Source: Pseudooceanicola marinus (GTDB lineage: Bacteria > Pseudomonadota > Alphaproteobacteria > Rhodobacterales > Rhodobacteraceae). From it: 64,000 bases of DNA. The DNA lies in NCBI RefSeq assembly GCF_002786295.1, contig NZ_PGTC01000009.1, positions 124,001-188,000 of the forward strand. The letters are read 5' to 3'. Shown here in pieces: positions 36,250-46,228 of this stretch. The translations under genes and the position numbers were made by a program. Within the stretch, counting starts at the first letter, position 1. Each line of letters starts with the position of its first letter. The notes under the pieces are model-generated. The model was not told the origin of the DNA. It did not search any database and worked only from the letters and a program-made list of their open reading frames with translations.

Positions 36250-38677
36250 TCTTCACCCGGTCGATGGCATCCAGCACCCGTTCCGGCGTCGCCGGGGCAT
36301 CGAGACAGGGATAGGTGGTGCCGCAGGCCGCCACCGCATCCGACAGGGCCAGCAGGGCGGAAATGCCCAGCATGAAGGGCGGCTCGCCCACGGCCTTGGA
36401 ACGATAGATGGTGGCCGCCGGGTTCGGCTCGTCCCAAAGCGCCACGTTGAAGACGCGGGGCCGGTCGGAACAGGCGGGGATCTTGTAGGTCGAGGGCGCA
36501 TGCGTCCGCAGCCGCCCCTTGCCGTCCCAGACCAGTTCCTCGGTGGTCAGCCAGCCCGCGCCTTGCACGTAGCCGCCTTCCACCTGGCCGATGTCCAGCG
36601 CCGGGTTCAGCGAGGCGCCCGCGTCATGCAGGATATCGGTGCGCAGGATGCGATACTCGCCGGTCAGCGTATCGACGACCACTTCGGTCAGCGCGGCGCC
36701 ATGGGCGAAGTAGAAGAAGGGCCGCCCGACGCCCTTGAGGCGATCCCAGTTCAGTTCGGGTGTCTTGTAGAACCCGGTGGCCGAGAGGCTGACCTGCGCC
36801 TCGTAGGTCAGCTGCGCCGCCTTGGCGAAGGGCATCTCGTTGCTGCCCGCGCGCACCATGCCGTCGGCAAAGCTCACCTCCTCGACGGCCACCTGGTGCA
36901 GTTCGGCCACCACGCCGGCGATGCGGTCGCGGATCGTGTCACAAGCGGCCTTCACCGCCATGCCGTTCAGGTCGGACCCGGACGAGGCCGCCGTGGCCGA
37001 GGTGTTGGGCACCTTGGCGGTGTCGGTGGCGGTGATGCGCACGTCTTCCATCCCGATGCCGAAGCGCGAGGCGGCCACCTGGGCCACCTTCTGGAACAGG
37101 CCCTGGCCCATTTCCGTGCCGCCGTGGTTCAGGTGCACCGACCCGTCCTGGTAGACATGCACCAGCGCGCCGGCCTGGTTCAGGTGGCTCAGCGTAAAGG
37201 AGATGCCGAATTTCACCGGGCTGAAGCCCAATCCCTTCTTCAGCACCGGGTTGTTTGCGTTCCAGGCCTCGATTGCCGCCTTGCGCGCCGCGTAGTCGGA
37301 GCTCTCCAGCAGCTTTGCGGTCAGCCGGTGCAGGACGAAATCCTCCACCTTCATGCCATAGGGCGTGGTCTGACCATCGGTTGCCGCCTCGGGGGTGCCC
37401 TCCACGGGGAAGGCGCCCGCCGCCCCGCGCGAGGCTACATCCATTTCCTGGCCGGAAATATCCCGGGGGGTGGTGGCCGCAGGCCGGGGGGCGACGCCCC
37501 CTTCCGACGGCGCTGCATCCAGCGGACGGTCGGCATAGTAGTTCACCCGCCGCACCTCGACCGGGTCGAGCCGCAGGTCATGGGCGATATGGTCGATGAC
37601 GCGCTCGATGCCCACCACGCCCTGCGGGCCGCCGAAGCCGCGATAGGCGGTGGCGGAACACATGTTGGTGCGCAGCCGATGGCTCTCGATCCGGGCGTGC
37701 GGCAGCAGGTAGGCGTTGTCGGCGTGCAGCATGGCCCGGTCGGCCACCGCCAGGGTCAGATCCTGGGACCAGCCGGCGCGGGTGTACTGGCGGAAATCGA
37801 CGCCCAGGATGCGGCCCGTGTCATCGACGCCGACGGTGTAGTCGATGCGGAAATCATGGCGCTTGCCGGTGATCTGCATGTCGTCGTCGCGGTCGTAGCG
37901 CATCTTGGCGGGCCGCCCGGTCAGGCTGGCCACGACGGCGCAGGCCACGGCCAGCGCATTGCCCTGGCTTTCCTTCCCGCCGAAGCCCCCGCCCATGCGG
38001 CGGCTTTCGACGCGCACCGCATGCATGGGGCGCCCGATGGCCTCGGCCACCTTGTGCTGGATCTCGGTCGGGTGCTGGGTCGAGGAATTGACGATCACGT
38101 CGCCGTTTTCCTGCGGCAGGGCCAGAGCCGCCTGGCCTTCGAGATAGAAATGCTCCTGCCCGCCCATCTCGATCCGGCCCTCGATGATGCGGGGGGCGGA
38201 TTTGATCGCCGCCTCGGCATCGCCCTTGGACCAGACCAGCGGCGGGTATTCGATGTAGCTCTCGGCCTCCAGCGCCTCTTCCACGGTCAGGATCGGCGTC
38301 TCTTCCGCGATCTCCACCTTGGCGCGGGCCGCGGCATGGCGCGCGGCATGGTGCGAGGTGGCGGCGACCAGGAAGATCGGCTGGCCCACGTAGTTCACGC
38401 GGCCGGTCGACAGCAGCGGCTCGTCGTGGACGGGGGCCGAGGCCACGTCGTTGGCGAAGGGCAGATCGGCGGCCTCGTAGACGGCGACGACGCCCGGCGC
38501 GGCGCGCACCGCGTTCAGGTCGATCGCGGTGATCTGGCCGCGCGCCACGGCGGAGATGCCGAAGGCCAGGTGCAGCGTGTTCGCCGGCAGCGGGATGTCG
38601 TCGATGTAGCGGGCGCGGCCCGTGACATGCAGCGGGCCGGAATCATGGGGCAGGGGCTTGCGGACTTGTTCGGTCAT
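36242..38677 (-). CDS. xdhB: Xanthine dehydrogenase molybdopterin-binding (large) subunit, with repeat-derived insertion
   Basis: 811 residues. The molybdenum site is recognisable: GQEHFYLEGQAAL (about residues 168-180), GGGFGGKE, NMCSATAYRGFGGPQG, NHGGTEMGQGLFQK and the catalytic Glu in AVGEPPFMLG near the C-terminus. It oxidises hypoxanthine and xanthine to urate with XdhA. It is odd in one place: between RRVNYYAD and TPYGMKVEDF (about residues 383-430), where relatives as I recall them have only a short loop, about 45 extra residues occur. About half of these are encoded by repeat copy R4. The reading frame stays intact. Confidence 0.92.
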   Translation of the reverse strand: MTEQVRKPLPHDSGPLHVTGRARYIDDIPLPANTLHLAFGISAVARGQITAIDLNAVRAAPGVVAVYEAADLPFANDVASAPVHDEPLLSTGRVNYVGQPIFLVAATSHHAARHAAARAKVEIAEETPILTVEEALEAESYIEYPPLVWSKGDAEAAIKSAPRIIEGRIEMGGQEHFYLEGQAALALPQENGDVIVNSSTQHPTEIQHKVAEAIGRPMHAVRVESRRMGGGFGGKESQGNALAVACAVVASLTGRPAKMRYDRDDDMQITGKRHDFRIDYTVGVDDTGRILGVDFRQYTRAGWSQDLTLAVADRAMLHADNAYLLPHARIESHRLRTNMCSATAYRGFGGPQGVVGIERVIDHIAHDLRLDPVEVRRVNYYADRPLDAAPSEGGVAPRPAATTPRDISGQEMDVASRGAAGAFPVEGTPEAATDGQTTPYGMKVEDFVLHRLTAKLLESSDYAARKAAIEAWNANNPVLKKGLGFSPVKFGISFTLSHLNQAGALVHVYQDGSVHLNHGGTEMGQGLFQKVAQVAASRFGIGMEDVRITATDTAKVPNTSATAASSGSDLNGMAVKAACDTIRDRIAGVVAELHQVAVEEVSFADGMVRAGSNEMPFAKAAQLTYEAQVSLSATGFYKTPELNWDRLKGVGRPFFYFAHGAALTEVVVDTLTGEYRILRTDILHDAGASLNPALDIGQVEGGYVQGAGWLTTEELVWDGKGRLRTHAPSTYKIPACSDRPRVFNVALWDEPNPAATIYRSKAVGEPPFMLGISALLALSDAVAACGTTYPCLDAPATPERVLDAIDRVKNA
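37440..37505 (-). repeat. Repeat copy R4 inside the xdhB coding sequence
   Basis: On the minus (coding) strand: GGGGGCGTCGCCCCC, spacer GGCCTGCGGCCACCA, then CCCCCCGGGATATTTCCGGC. Module order and sequence follow intergenic copies R1-R3, most closely R3 (shared CCTGCGGC and ATTTTC/ATTTCC-GGC end). It is translated in frame as part of XdhB (about residues 391-413). Confidence 0.68.
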
Positions 38678-40050
38678 GCCTCGATCTCCAGCACGTCAAC
38701 GCTCTGGCCCAGGTCGGCCAGCAGGTAGCGGGTCAGCATGTTGCGGGCCGCAGTCAGCCGGTAGCGGGCCGAGGCGCGCATGTCGGACATGGGCGTGAAA
38801 TCCGTCTCCCATTCCCCGGCGATGGCCACCAGCGTGTCCTGGGTCCAGGGTTTGCCCAGCAGGGCGGTTTCGACGTTACGGGCGCGTTTCGGGATGCCGG
38901 CCATGCCGCCGAAGGCGATACGCGCGGCGGTGACGATTTCGTCCTCCACCGTGATGCTGAAACAGCCGCAGACGGCGGAGATGTCCTGGTCGAACCGTTT
39001 CGACAGCTTGTAGCAGGCCAGCCGGTCGGGCTGACGCGGGATCGTCACGGCCTCAACGAACTCGCCCGGCGCGCGGTCCTGGCGGCCGTAGTCGAGGAAG
39101 AACTCCTCCAGCGGGATCGCGCGGCGGGTGTCGCCCTGGCGCAGGTGCAGCGTGGCGTCCAGCGCGATCAGCGCGGGCGGGCCGTCCCCGATGGGGGAGC
39201 CGTTGGCGATATTGCCGCCCACGGTTGCGGCATTGCGCACCTGGACGGAGGCAAAGCGGCGCAGCATTGCGGCGAGGCCCGGATGGTAGGGCGCGATCTC
39301 GGGCAGAAGCTCGGCCCAGGTGACCATGGCGCCGATGCGGATCTCCTCGTCGGTGACCGTCACGCCCTTCAAGTCCGCACAGCGGTTGAGGAAGGCGACC
39401 TCGCCCAGGTCGCGCATCAGCTTGGTGACATGCAGGCCCAGGTCCGTGGCGCCCGCGACCAGGGTGGCCTCGGGGTGGTCGACGTACCAGGCGGCCAGTT
39501 GGTCGGCGGTCTCCGGCTGGAAGGCGGGGCCGGGGGCGTCCACCGGCATCTTGAAGGTTGTCGGCAGGTGATCGGGCGCGGGTTTCGCCGCTGCCTCCTC
39601 CGCCGCGCGGATGATCGGCGCATAGCCGGTGCAACGGCAGAGGTTGCCGGCCAGGGTCAGGTCGTGATCGGTCTCGCCGGTCAGCTGCGCCGTGGCCATG
39701 GAAACCGTGAAGCCCGGGGTGCAGAAACCGCATTGCGAGCCGTGGTGATCCACCATCGCCTGCTGCACGGGATGCAGCCCGCCCGAGGGCGGCGCCAGCC
39801 CTTCGACCGTGGTCACGGCCTTGCCCTGCAACTGCGGCAGGAACAGGATGCAGGCATTCAGCGCACGCGGCCCGCTTTCATCCGTCACCATGACGGTGCA
39901 GGCGCCGCAATCGCCTTCGTTGCAGCCTTCCTTGGTGCCTGTCAGGCCGCGCTCGATACGCAGCCAGTCGAGCAGCGTCATCGTGGGCTCGGCCCCTGTC
40001 AGGTCCACCCGGTCTCCGTTCAGGTGAAAGGAGAGTGTCATATTGGTCAT
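38674..40050 (-). CDS. xdhA: Xanthine dehydrogenase small subunit (2Fe-2S and FAD domains)
   Basis: 458 residues from the ATG at 40050; the ATG at 40041 is nearly equivalent, and the longer frame from 40161 has no family match. The N-terminal plant-type ferredoxin domain has GCNEGDCGACTVMV. The second 2Fe-2S domain has CGFCTPGF and NLCRCTGY. The FAD domain follows with LVAGATDLGLHVTK and ATVGGNIANGSPIGDGPPAL, then the CO dehydrogenase flavoprotein C-terminal domain. It carries electrons from the molybdenum site to NAD+. It is the first gene of the xdhABC-transporter operon and overlaps xdhB by four bases. Confidence 0.92.
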   Translation of the reverse strand: MTNMTLSFHLNGDRVDLTGAEPTMTLLDWLRIERGLTGTKEGCNEGDCGACTVMVTDESGPRALNACILFLPQLQGKAVTTVEGLAPPSGGLHPVQQAMVDHHGSQCGFCTPGFTVSMATAQLTGETDHDLTLAGNLCRCTGYAPIIRAAEEAAAKPAPDHLPTTFKMPVDAPGPAFQPETADQLAAWYVDHPEATLVAGATDLGLHVTKLMRDLGEVAFLNRCADLKGVTVTDEEIRIGAMVTWAELLPEIAPYHPGLAAMLRRFASVQVRNAATVGGNIANGSPIGDGPPALIALDATLHLRQGDTRRAIPLEEFFLDYGRQDRAPGEFVEAVTIPRQPDRLACYKLSKRFDQDISAVCGCFSITVEDEIVTAARIAFGGMAGIPKRARNVETALLGKPWTQDTLVAIAGEWETDFTPMSDMRASARYRLTAARNMLTRYLLADLGQSVDVLEIEA

Positions 40051-40198
40051 CACCGCCGCATTACCGTTGCGCCGTTCGTGCCTCTCCGATGCGGCGTAGG
40101 AGTGGCGGCGTTCCCCGTGTTGCAGCCCAGAAAAGCGGCGATGGCGCGGCTTGGCAAGCAATTACCGCCTGTATACTGCTGCTTTTTCGGGCGGCTGC

Positions 40199-40663
40199 CT
40201 AGGGTTTGATCTTTGCCGCAAGTGTCGCGAGCTGGTCCGTCGCCGCGCCCCAGCCCTCGTGAAACCCCATGTCGAGATGGCGCTGGCGCGCGTCGGGCGT
40301 GGCATGCAGCACGGTGGCCGAATAGCGCGTGCCGCCCTCGATCTGCGTGAGGGAGATGATGGCCGTCATGAACCCCTCGGCCGTGGGGCGGAAGCCGGAG
40401 CCGAGCGCATCGGTGAAGGCCAGCATCTGCCCGGGTGCGGCGGCCAGAACGCAGCCTTCGGAGGCGACCTCCTCACCCTCGGGCAATCGCATCCGGGTGA
40501 AGAAGCGCCCGCCGGCGCGGGCCTCGATCACCGCTTCGACCGTTTCCACGGGTGCCGGCGCGAACCACTGGCACAGCAGGTGCGGTTCGGTCCAGCAACG
40601 CCAGATCGCGCCCGGCGGGGCGGCGATGTCCCGGCGCAGGGAGAGGTCTCGGGTCTCGTCCAT
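40199..40663 (-). CDS. SRPBCC / AHSA1-domain protein
   Basis: 154 residues from the ATG at 40663 with GGAGG upstream. It shows the START-like AHSA1/CalC pattern: LRRDIAAPPGAIWRCWTEP, LLCQWFAPAP, RAGGRFFTRMRLPEG, and a C-terminal MGFHEGWGAATDQLATLAAK. Such small lipid- or ligand-binding helix-grip proteins have varied, often unknown, roles. It is divergent from dnaE with 100 bases between the starts. No partner or substrate can be assigned. Confidence 0.85.
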   Translation of the reverse strand: MDETRDLSLRRDIAAPPGAIWRCWTEPHLLCQWFAPAPVETVEAVIEARAGGRFFTRMRLPEGEEVASEGCVLAAAPGQMLAFTDALGSGFRPTAEGFMTAIISLTQIEGGTRYSATVLHATPDARQRHLDMGFHEGWGAATDQLATLAAKIKP

Positions 40664-40763
40664 CAGGGGCCTCCGGTTGGCTGCCCGGCAACTATGGCGG
40701 GCCGGGGCGCACGGGGCAAGCACGGCTCTTGTTGGCCCCGTCCGCCGCGCCTAGAACTGGGGG

Positions 40764-43700
40764 ATGAGCGATCCCCGATTCATCCACCTCCGCGTCCATA
40801 CCGAATATTCCCTGCTGGAAGGGGCCGTGCGGCTGAAGAAGCTGCCGGGCCTGTGCCAGAAGATGGAAATGCCCGCCGTCGCCGTGACGGATACCAACAA
40901 CTGCTTTGCGGCGCTGGAATTTTCCGTGACCGCCAGCGGGCAGGGGGTGCAGCCGATCATCGGCTGCCAGGTCTCCGTCGCCTGGCATGAACCGCAGCCG
41001 GGGGAGCGGGTGCAGCCCCCGGGCCCGGTCGTCCTGCTGGCGCAGAACGAACGCGGCTACCAGAACATCATGAAGCTGAACTCGTGCCTCTACGTTGACA
41101 AGCACGGGGCGCTGCCCACCGTATCCTTGGCGGAGTTGGAGCAGCACTCCGAGGGCCTGATCTGCCTGACGGGCGGCCCCGACGGCCCCGTGGGCGCGCT
41201 GTTGCAGACCGGGCACCGCCCCGAGGCGCAGGCGATGATGGATCGCTTCGCGCGGGCCTTCCCCGACCGTCTTTACGTCGAGCTGCAGCGCCACCCCGAG
41301 GACGGCGGCCTGCCGCAGGCCGAGCAGCTGACCGAGCGCGGCTTCGTCGAAATGGCCTATGCCATGGATCTGCCGCTGGTCGCCACCAACGACGTCTACT
41401 TCCCGACGACGGACATGTACGAGGCGCATGATGCGCTGATCTGTATCGCCGAGGGCGCCTATGTCGACCAGGCGGAGCCGCGCCGCCGGCTGACGCCGCA
41501 GCATTACTTCAAGTCGCCGCAGGAGATGGCGACGCTGTTCGCGGATCTGCCCGAGGCGATCGAGAACACCGTCGAGATCGCGAAACGCTGTGCCTTCATG
41601 GCCTACCGCCGCGACCCGATCCTGCCGAAGTTCGCCGACGACGAGGTGGAGGAACTGCGCCGCCAGGCCAACGAGGGTCTGAAGAACCGGCTGGAGGTGA
41701 TCCCCCACGCGGTGCCGGTCGAGGAGTACCAGAAGCGGCTGGATTTCGAGCTGGGCATCATCGAGGGGATGGGCTTCCCCGGCTACTTCCTGATCGTTGC
41801 CGATTTCATCAAATGGGCCAAGGACCACGACATCCCGGTGGGACCGGGGCGGGGCTCGGGCGCCGGTTCGCTGGTGGCCTATGCGCTGACCATCACCGAC
41901 CTTGACCCGCTGCGCTACAGCCTGCTGTTCGAACGCTTCCTGAACCCGGAACGTGTGTCGATGCCCGACTTCGACATCGACTTCTGCATGGACCGCCGCG
42001 AAGAGGTGATCCGCTACGTGCAGGAGAAGTACGGCCGCGACAAGGTGGGGCAGATCATCACCTTCGGTGCGCTGCTGTCGAAGGCCGCGGTGCGCGACGT
42101 CGGCCGGGTTCTGCAGCTGCCCTACGGGCAGGTCGACCGGCTGTCGAAGCTGATCCCGGTGGAGGGGGTGAAACCCGTTTCCATCGAACAGGCGCTGCGG
42201 GACGAACCGCGCCTGGCCGAGGAGGCCCGCAACGAGGAGGTGGTGAACCGCCTGCTGACCTACGGCCAACAGGTCGAGGGGCTTTTGCGGAACGCCTCCA
42301 CCCACGCCGCCGGTGTGGTCATCGCCGACCGGCCCACGGATGAGCTGGTGCCGCTCTACCAGGATCCGCGGTCGGACATGCCGGCCACGCAGTTCAACAT
42401 GAAATGGGTCGAACAGGCCGGCCTGGTGAAGTTCGACTTCCTCGGCCTGAAGACCCTGACGGTGATCCAGAACGCGATCCAGCAGATCCACCGCTCTGGC
42501 CGCGACCTGCACGTGGCCGCCGACGGCACCCAGCTCTATGAGCCCACGCCGGGCGGCGAGAACCAGATCAACCTGATCCCGCTGGACGACGAGAAGACCT
42601 ACAAGCTTTACGCCCGCGCCAAGACGGTGGCCGTGTTCCAGGTGGAATCCACCGGCATGATGGATGCGCTGAAGCAGATGAAACCCACCTGTATCGAGGA
42701 CATCGTGGCGCTGGTGGCGCTCTACCGTCCCGGTCCGATGGAAAACATCCCCGTCTACTGCGAGGTGAAGAACGGCCAGCGCGAGATCACCTCTGTCCAC
42801 GAGTCGATCGACCATATCCTGGCGGAAACCCAGGGCATCATCGTCTACCAGGAACAGGTGATGCAGATTGCCCAGGAAATGGCGGGCTACTCGCTCGGTG
42901 GCGCCGACCTGCTGCGCCGCGCCATGGGCAAGAAGATCAAGGAGGCGATGGACGCTGAACGTCCCAAGTTCGAGGCGGGGGCCGCCAAGAACGGGGTCGA
43001 CAAGAAGAAGGCGACCGAGGTTTTCGACCTTCTGGAGAAATTCGCCAACTACGGCTTCAACAAGTCCCACGCCGCCGCCTATGCGGTGGTCAGCTATTAC
43101 ACCGCCTGGCTGAAGGCCAACCACCCGGTGGAGTTCATGGCCGGGGTCATGAACTGCGATATCCACCTGACGGACAAGCTGACCATCTATTTCCAGGAGG
43201 TGAAGAAGGGGCTGGAACTGCCCTACGTGCCGCCCTGCGTGAACCGCTCGGACGCCATGTTCAAGGTGGTGGACGGCGCGCTGGTCTATGGCCTCGGGGC
43301 GCTGAAGAACGTCGGTGTCGAGGCGATGAAGCTGGTCGAACTGGGCCGGATGCAGGAGGGTGGGGGAGAGAAGCCCTTTGCCACGGTCTTCGATTTCGCC
43401 CGCCGGGTCGAGCTGAAGAAGGTCGGCAAGCGGCCGTTGGAAATGCTGGCGCGCGCCGGTGCCTTCGATGAACTGGACCGCAACCGCCGCCGGATCTTCG
43501 AGAGCCTGGAGCCGCTGATGGCCTATTCGGCCGCCTTCTGGGAGCAGAAAAGCTCCAACCAGGTGTCGCTGTTCGGCGATGCGGGGGACGACCTGCCCGA
43601 ACCGCGCCTGGCGCCGGTCAATGACTGGATGCCCGCGGAACGGCTGGCGGAAGAGTTCAAGGCCATCGGGTTCTACCTGTCCGGCCATCCGCTGGACGAC

Positions 43701-44276
43701 TACATGGGCGCGCTGAAGCGCAAGCAGGTGAAGACGCTGGACGAGGTGCACAAGCTGGCCATGGACCAGCCGGTGATCGCCAAGCTGGCCGGCATCGTGA
43801 CCGGCCGGCAGGAGCGGAAGTCGGCCCGCGGCAATCGGTTCGCCTTTGCCCAGCTAAGCGACCCGACAGGCGCCTACGAGGTCACCATCTTCTCCGAGAC
43901 GCTGGAGAAGTCGCGCGACTTCCTCGAAAACGGGTCGAAGGTGGTGATCCAGGTGGAGGCCAACGTCGAAGCCGACCAGCTGAAGCTGCTGGCGCGCTCC
44001 ATCGCGCCGATGGATGGCGTGGTGACGGATGCCGGCGCCGTGGGGCTGAAGATCTTCATCGAGGGGACGGAGGCGATCCCCTCGGTCGCCACGGTACTGC
44101 AGGGCTCCGCCGAAACGGTGCGCGGGGTGACCAAGGGGCCGATCCTGTTCTGCCTGATGGATCCGGCCCTGCCCGGCGAGGTCGAGGTCGACGCCCATGC
44201 CGAGTTCCCGGTGACGCCCCAGATCAAGGGGGCGATCAAGTCGCTGCCGGGGGTGCTGGCGGTCGAAGAGGTCTAG
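40764..44276 (+). CDS. dnaE: DNA polymerase III alpha subunit
   Basis: 1170 residues, a normal length. The N-terminal PHP domain opens FIHLRVHTEYSLLEGAVRL. The polymerase palm shows GPGRGSGAGSLVAYALTITD (about residues 360-379) and the catalytic Asp pair in MPDFDIDFCMDRR (about 402-414). Helix-hairpin-helix, OB-fold and C-terminal tau-binding regions follow, including MDQPVIAKLAGIVTG. It is the main replicative polymerase of the chromosome. The ATG follows a G-rich TGGGGG ribosome site. Confidence 0.96.
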   Translation: MSDPRFIHLRVHTEYSLLEGAVRLKKLPGLCQKMEMPAVAVTDTNNCFAALEFSVTASGQGVQPIIGCQVSVAWHEPQPGERVQPPGPVVLLAQNERGYQNIMKLNSCLYVDKHGALPTVSLAELEQHSEGLICLTGGPDGPVGALLQTGHRPEAQAMMDRFARAFPDRLYVELQRHPEDGGLPQAEQLTERGFVEMAYAMDLPLVATNDVYFPTTDMYEAHDALICIAEGAYVDQAEPRRRLTPQHYFKSPQEMATLFADLPEAIENTVEIAKRCAFMAYRRDPILPKFADDEVEELRRQANEGLKNRLEVIPHAVPVEEYQKRLDFELGIIEGMGFPGYFLIVADFIKWAKDHDIPVGPGRGSGAGSLVAYALTITDLDPLRYSLLFERFLNPERVSMPDFDIDFCMDRREEVIRYVQEKYGRDKVGQIITFGALLSKAAVRDVGRVLQLPYGQVDRLSKLIPVEGVKPVSIEQALRDEPRLAEEARNEEVVNRLLTYGQQVEGLLRNASTHAAGVVIADRPTDELVPLYQDPRSDMPATQFNMKWVEQAGLVKFDFLGLKTLTVIQNAIQQIHRSGRDLHVAADGTQLYEPTPGGENQINLIPLDDEKTYKLYARAKTVAVFQVESTGMMDALKQMKPTCIEDIVALVALYRPGPMENIPVYCEVKNGQREITSVHESIDHILAETQGIIVYQEQVMQIAQEMAGYSLGGADLLRRAMGKKIKEAMDAERPKFEAGAAKNGVDKKKATEVFDLLEKFANYGFNKSHAAAYAVVSYYTAWLKANHPVEFMAGVMNCDIHLTDKLTIYFQEVKKGLELPYVPPCVNRSDAMFKVVDGALVYGLGALKNVGVEAMKLVELGRMQEGGGEKPFATVFDFARRVELKKVGKRPLEMLARAGAFDELDRNRRRIFESLEPLMAYSAAFWEQKSSNQVSLFGDAGDDLPEPRLAPVNDWMPAERLAEEFKAIGFYLSGHPLDDYMGALKRKQVKTLDEVHKLAMDQPVIAKLAGIVTGRQERKSARGNRFAFAQLSDPTGAYEVTIFSETLEKSRDFLENGSKVVIQVEANVEADQLKLLARSIAPMDGVVTDAGAVGLKIFIEGTEAIPSVATVLQGSAETVRGVTKGPILFCLMDPALPGEVEVDAHAEFPVTPQIKGAIKSLPGVLAVEEV

Positions 44277-44340
44277 GCCTGGGGGCCGGGGTGTGCCTGG
44301 CCCCCTGCGGTCTGGGTCGGGGCCGCCGCGCCCTGCGCCC

Positions 44341-44535
44341 TCAGTAGTGCGGCGGGCGTTCGTCGCCGATGAAGAGGCCGCCGGCGGCATTGGCCTCGCG
44401 CTCCGCCTCGCGTTCCATCAGAAGCTGGACCCGGCGGGTCAGCATCATGATCTCTCCCTGTTGCCGCGCGATCGTGTCGGACATGTCGTCGACCGCCCGG
44501 GTCAGGTGCGCGATCTTCTCTTCCAGGGCTGTCAT
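44341..44535 (-). CDS. slyX: SlyX family protein
   Basis: 64 residues, almost entirely one amphipathic coiled coil (EEKIAHLTRAVDDMSDTIARQ and on), ending in the family's characteristic PPHY tail. The function is unknown. It lies on the minus strand between the end of dnaE and the start of hisS, alone. Confidence 0.85.
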   Translation of the reverse strand: MTALEEKIAHLTRAVDDMSDTIARQQGEIMMLTRRVQLLMEREAEREANAAGGLFIGDERPPHY

Positions 44536-44710
44536 TCATTATCCTCCGAAACCAGTAAACACTGCCCGGCGATGAGGCCGGGGCCTGTGACTCTAGCACG
44601 TCCATAGTCAGGTTCTACGGGAAACTCGGCGGTCTGCGCGGGCCGCCCCTGCTTGCCCCGTCCCCGCCCATGGGCTATGCCCCGCACGCGATAGACCGCG
44701 AGGGAAAACG

Positions 44711-46228
44711 ATGGCCAAGGTGAAGAAGACCCCGCGTCCCAAGGCGGAGACCCCCAAGGGGTTCCGTGACTACTTCGGGACGGAGGTGACGGAACGGACG
44801 GAAATGCTGGCAAAGATTGCCGCCGTCTACCATCGTTACGGCTTCGAGGCGCTGGAAAGCTCGGCCGTCGAAACCGTCGAGGCCCTGGGCAAGTTCCTGC
44901 CCGACGTCGATCGCCCGAACGAGGGTGTCTTCGCCTGGCAGGAGTTCGACGAGAAGGATCAGGGCGACTGGCTGGCCCTGCGCTATGACCTGACGGCGCC
45001 GCTGGCGCGGGTCTATGCGCAGCACCGCAACGACCTGCCGACCCCCTACCGCCGCTTCGCCATGGGGCCTGTCTGGCGCAATGAGAAGCCGGGGCCGGGG
45101 CGGTTCCGCCAGTTCTACCAGTGCGATGCGGACACCGTGGGTTCCGCCTCCGTCGCGGCGGATGCCGAGATCTGCGCCATGCTGGCCGACTGCCTCGAAG
45201 AGGTGGGGATCCCGCGCGGAGACTACATCATCCGGGTGAACAACCGGAAGGTGTTGAACGGCGTGCTGGAGGCCATGGGCGTCACCGACGACGCCCAGGC
45301 CGCCGACGTGCTGCGCACCATCGACAAGTTCGACAAGGTCGGCGAGGAGGGCGTGCGCCAGCTGCTCGGCAAGGGCCGCCTGGATGCCTCCGGCGCCTAT
45401 ATCGACGGCGTGGGGCTGGACGAGGCCCAGGCCGAGCCAGTGATCGCCTTCCTGACCTCCAAGGGCGCAACCGTGGCTGAGACGCTGGAAAACCTGCGCG
45501 CCGCCGTGGGCGAGAGTGGCGTGGGCGCCGAGGGCGTGGACGAACTGGCCGAGATCGCGGGTCTGGTCGAGGCACAGGGCTATGGCGCCGATCGCATCGT
45601 CATCGACCCTTCGGTCGTGCGGGGTCTGGGCTACTACACCGGCCCGGTCTTCGAGGCCGAGCTGACCTTCGAGATCCTGGACGAGAAGGGCCGCAAGCGG
45701 CAGTTCGGCTCGGTCTCGGGGGGCGGGCGCTACGACGGTCTGGTGAAACGCTTCACCGGGCAGGAAGTGCCGGCGACCGGCATCTCCATCGGGGTCGACC
45801 GCCTGCTGGCCGCCCTGCATGCCAAGGGTCGGCTGGGCGGGACGCCGCAGGGGCCCGTCGTGGTCACCGTCATGGACAAGACCCGCATGGCCGACTACCA
45901 GGCCATCGTCGCGGAACTGCGCCAGGCGGGCATCCGCGCCGAGGTCTATCTGGGCAACCCCAAGAACTTCGGCAACCAGCTGAAATACGCGGACAAGCGC
46001 AACTCCCCCGTCGCCGTCATCGAGGGCGAGGACGAGAAGGCGCGCGGCGTGGTGCAGATCAAGGACCTGATCCTGGGCGCCAAGATTGCCGAGAACGCGA
46101 CGCTGGAAGAGTGGAAGGAACGCCCGAGCCAGTTCGAAGTGCCCCGCGCCGAGATGGTGGCGAAGATCGCCGAGATCCTGGCCCTCTATGCCGATGCCGA
46201 TGCCGGTGACGCCGAAGGGACCGCCTGA
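44711..46228 (+). CDS. hisS: Histidyl-tRNA synthetase
   Basis: 505 residues, class II. Motif 1 region [20 protein letters not shown], motif 2 [24 protein letters not shown], the HisRS-specific [17 protein letters not shown] (about residues 303-319) and motif 3 [12 protein letters not shown] are all visible. The C-terminal anticodon-binding domain follows. GAGGGAAA precedes the ATG. It charges tRNA-His. It overlaps hisZ by one base (TGATG), the common alphaproteobacterial hisS-hisZ-hisG order. Confidence 0.94.
   Translation: MAKVKKTPRPKAETPKGFRDYFGTEVTERTEMLAKIAAVYHRYGFEALESSAVETVEALGKFLPDVDRPNEGVFAWQEFDEKDQGDWLALRYDLTAPLARVYAQHRNDLPTPYRRFAMGPVWRNEKPGPGRFRQFYQCDADTVGSASVAADAEICAMLADCLEEVGIPRGDYIIRVNNRKVLNGVLEAMGVTDDAQAADVLRTIDKFDKVGEEGVRQLLGKGRLDASGAYIDGVGLDEAQAEPVIAFLTSKGATVAETLENLRAAVGESGVGAEGVDELAEIAGLVEAQGYGADRIVIDPSVVRGLGYYTGPVFEAELTFEILDEKGRKRQFGSVSGGGRYDGLVKRFTGQEVPATGISIGVDRLLAALHAKGRLGGTPQGPVVVTVMDKTRMADYQAIVAELRQAGIRAEVYLGNPKNFGNQLKYADKRNSPVAVIEGEDEKARGVVQIKDLILGAKIAENATLEEWKERPSQFEVPRAEMVAKIAEILALYADADAGDAEGTA

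Noticed and set aside
36000-38728. A 913-codon plus-strand open frame over xdhB
   Set aside because: Shadow of xdhB and xdhC; the low-complexity His/Gly/Arg composition argues against a protein.
40692-43751. A 1019-codon open frame antisense to dnaE
   Set aside because: Covers the dnaE coding strand almost exactly in register and shows no motifs; dnaE is unambiguous.
44276-44340. GGGGGCC/GGCCCCC hairpin after dnaE as a terminator
   Set aside because: The stem is plausible, but no T-run follows on either strand.
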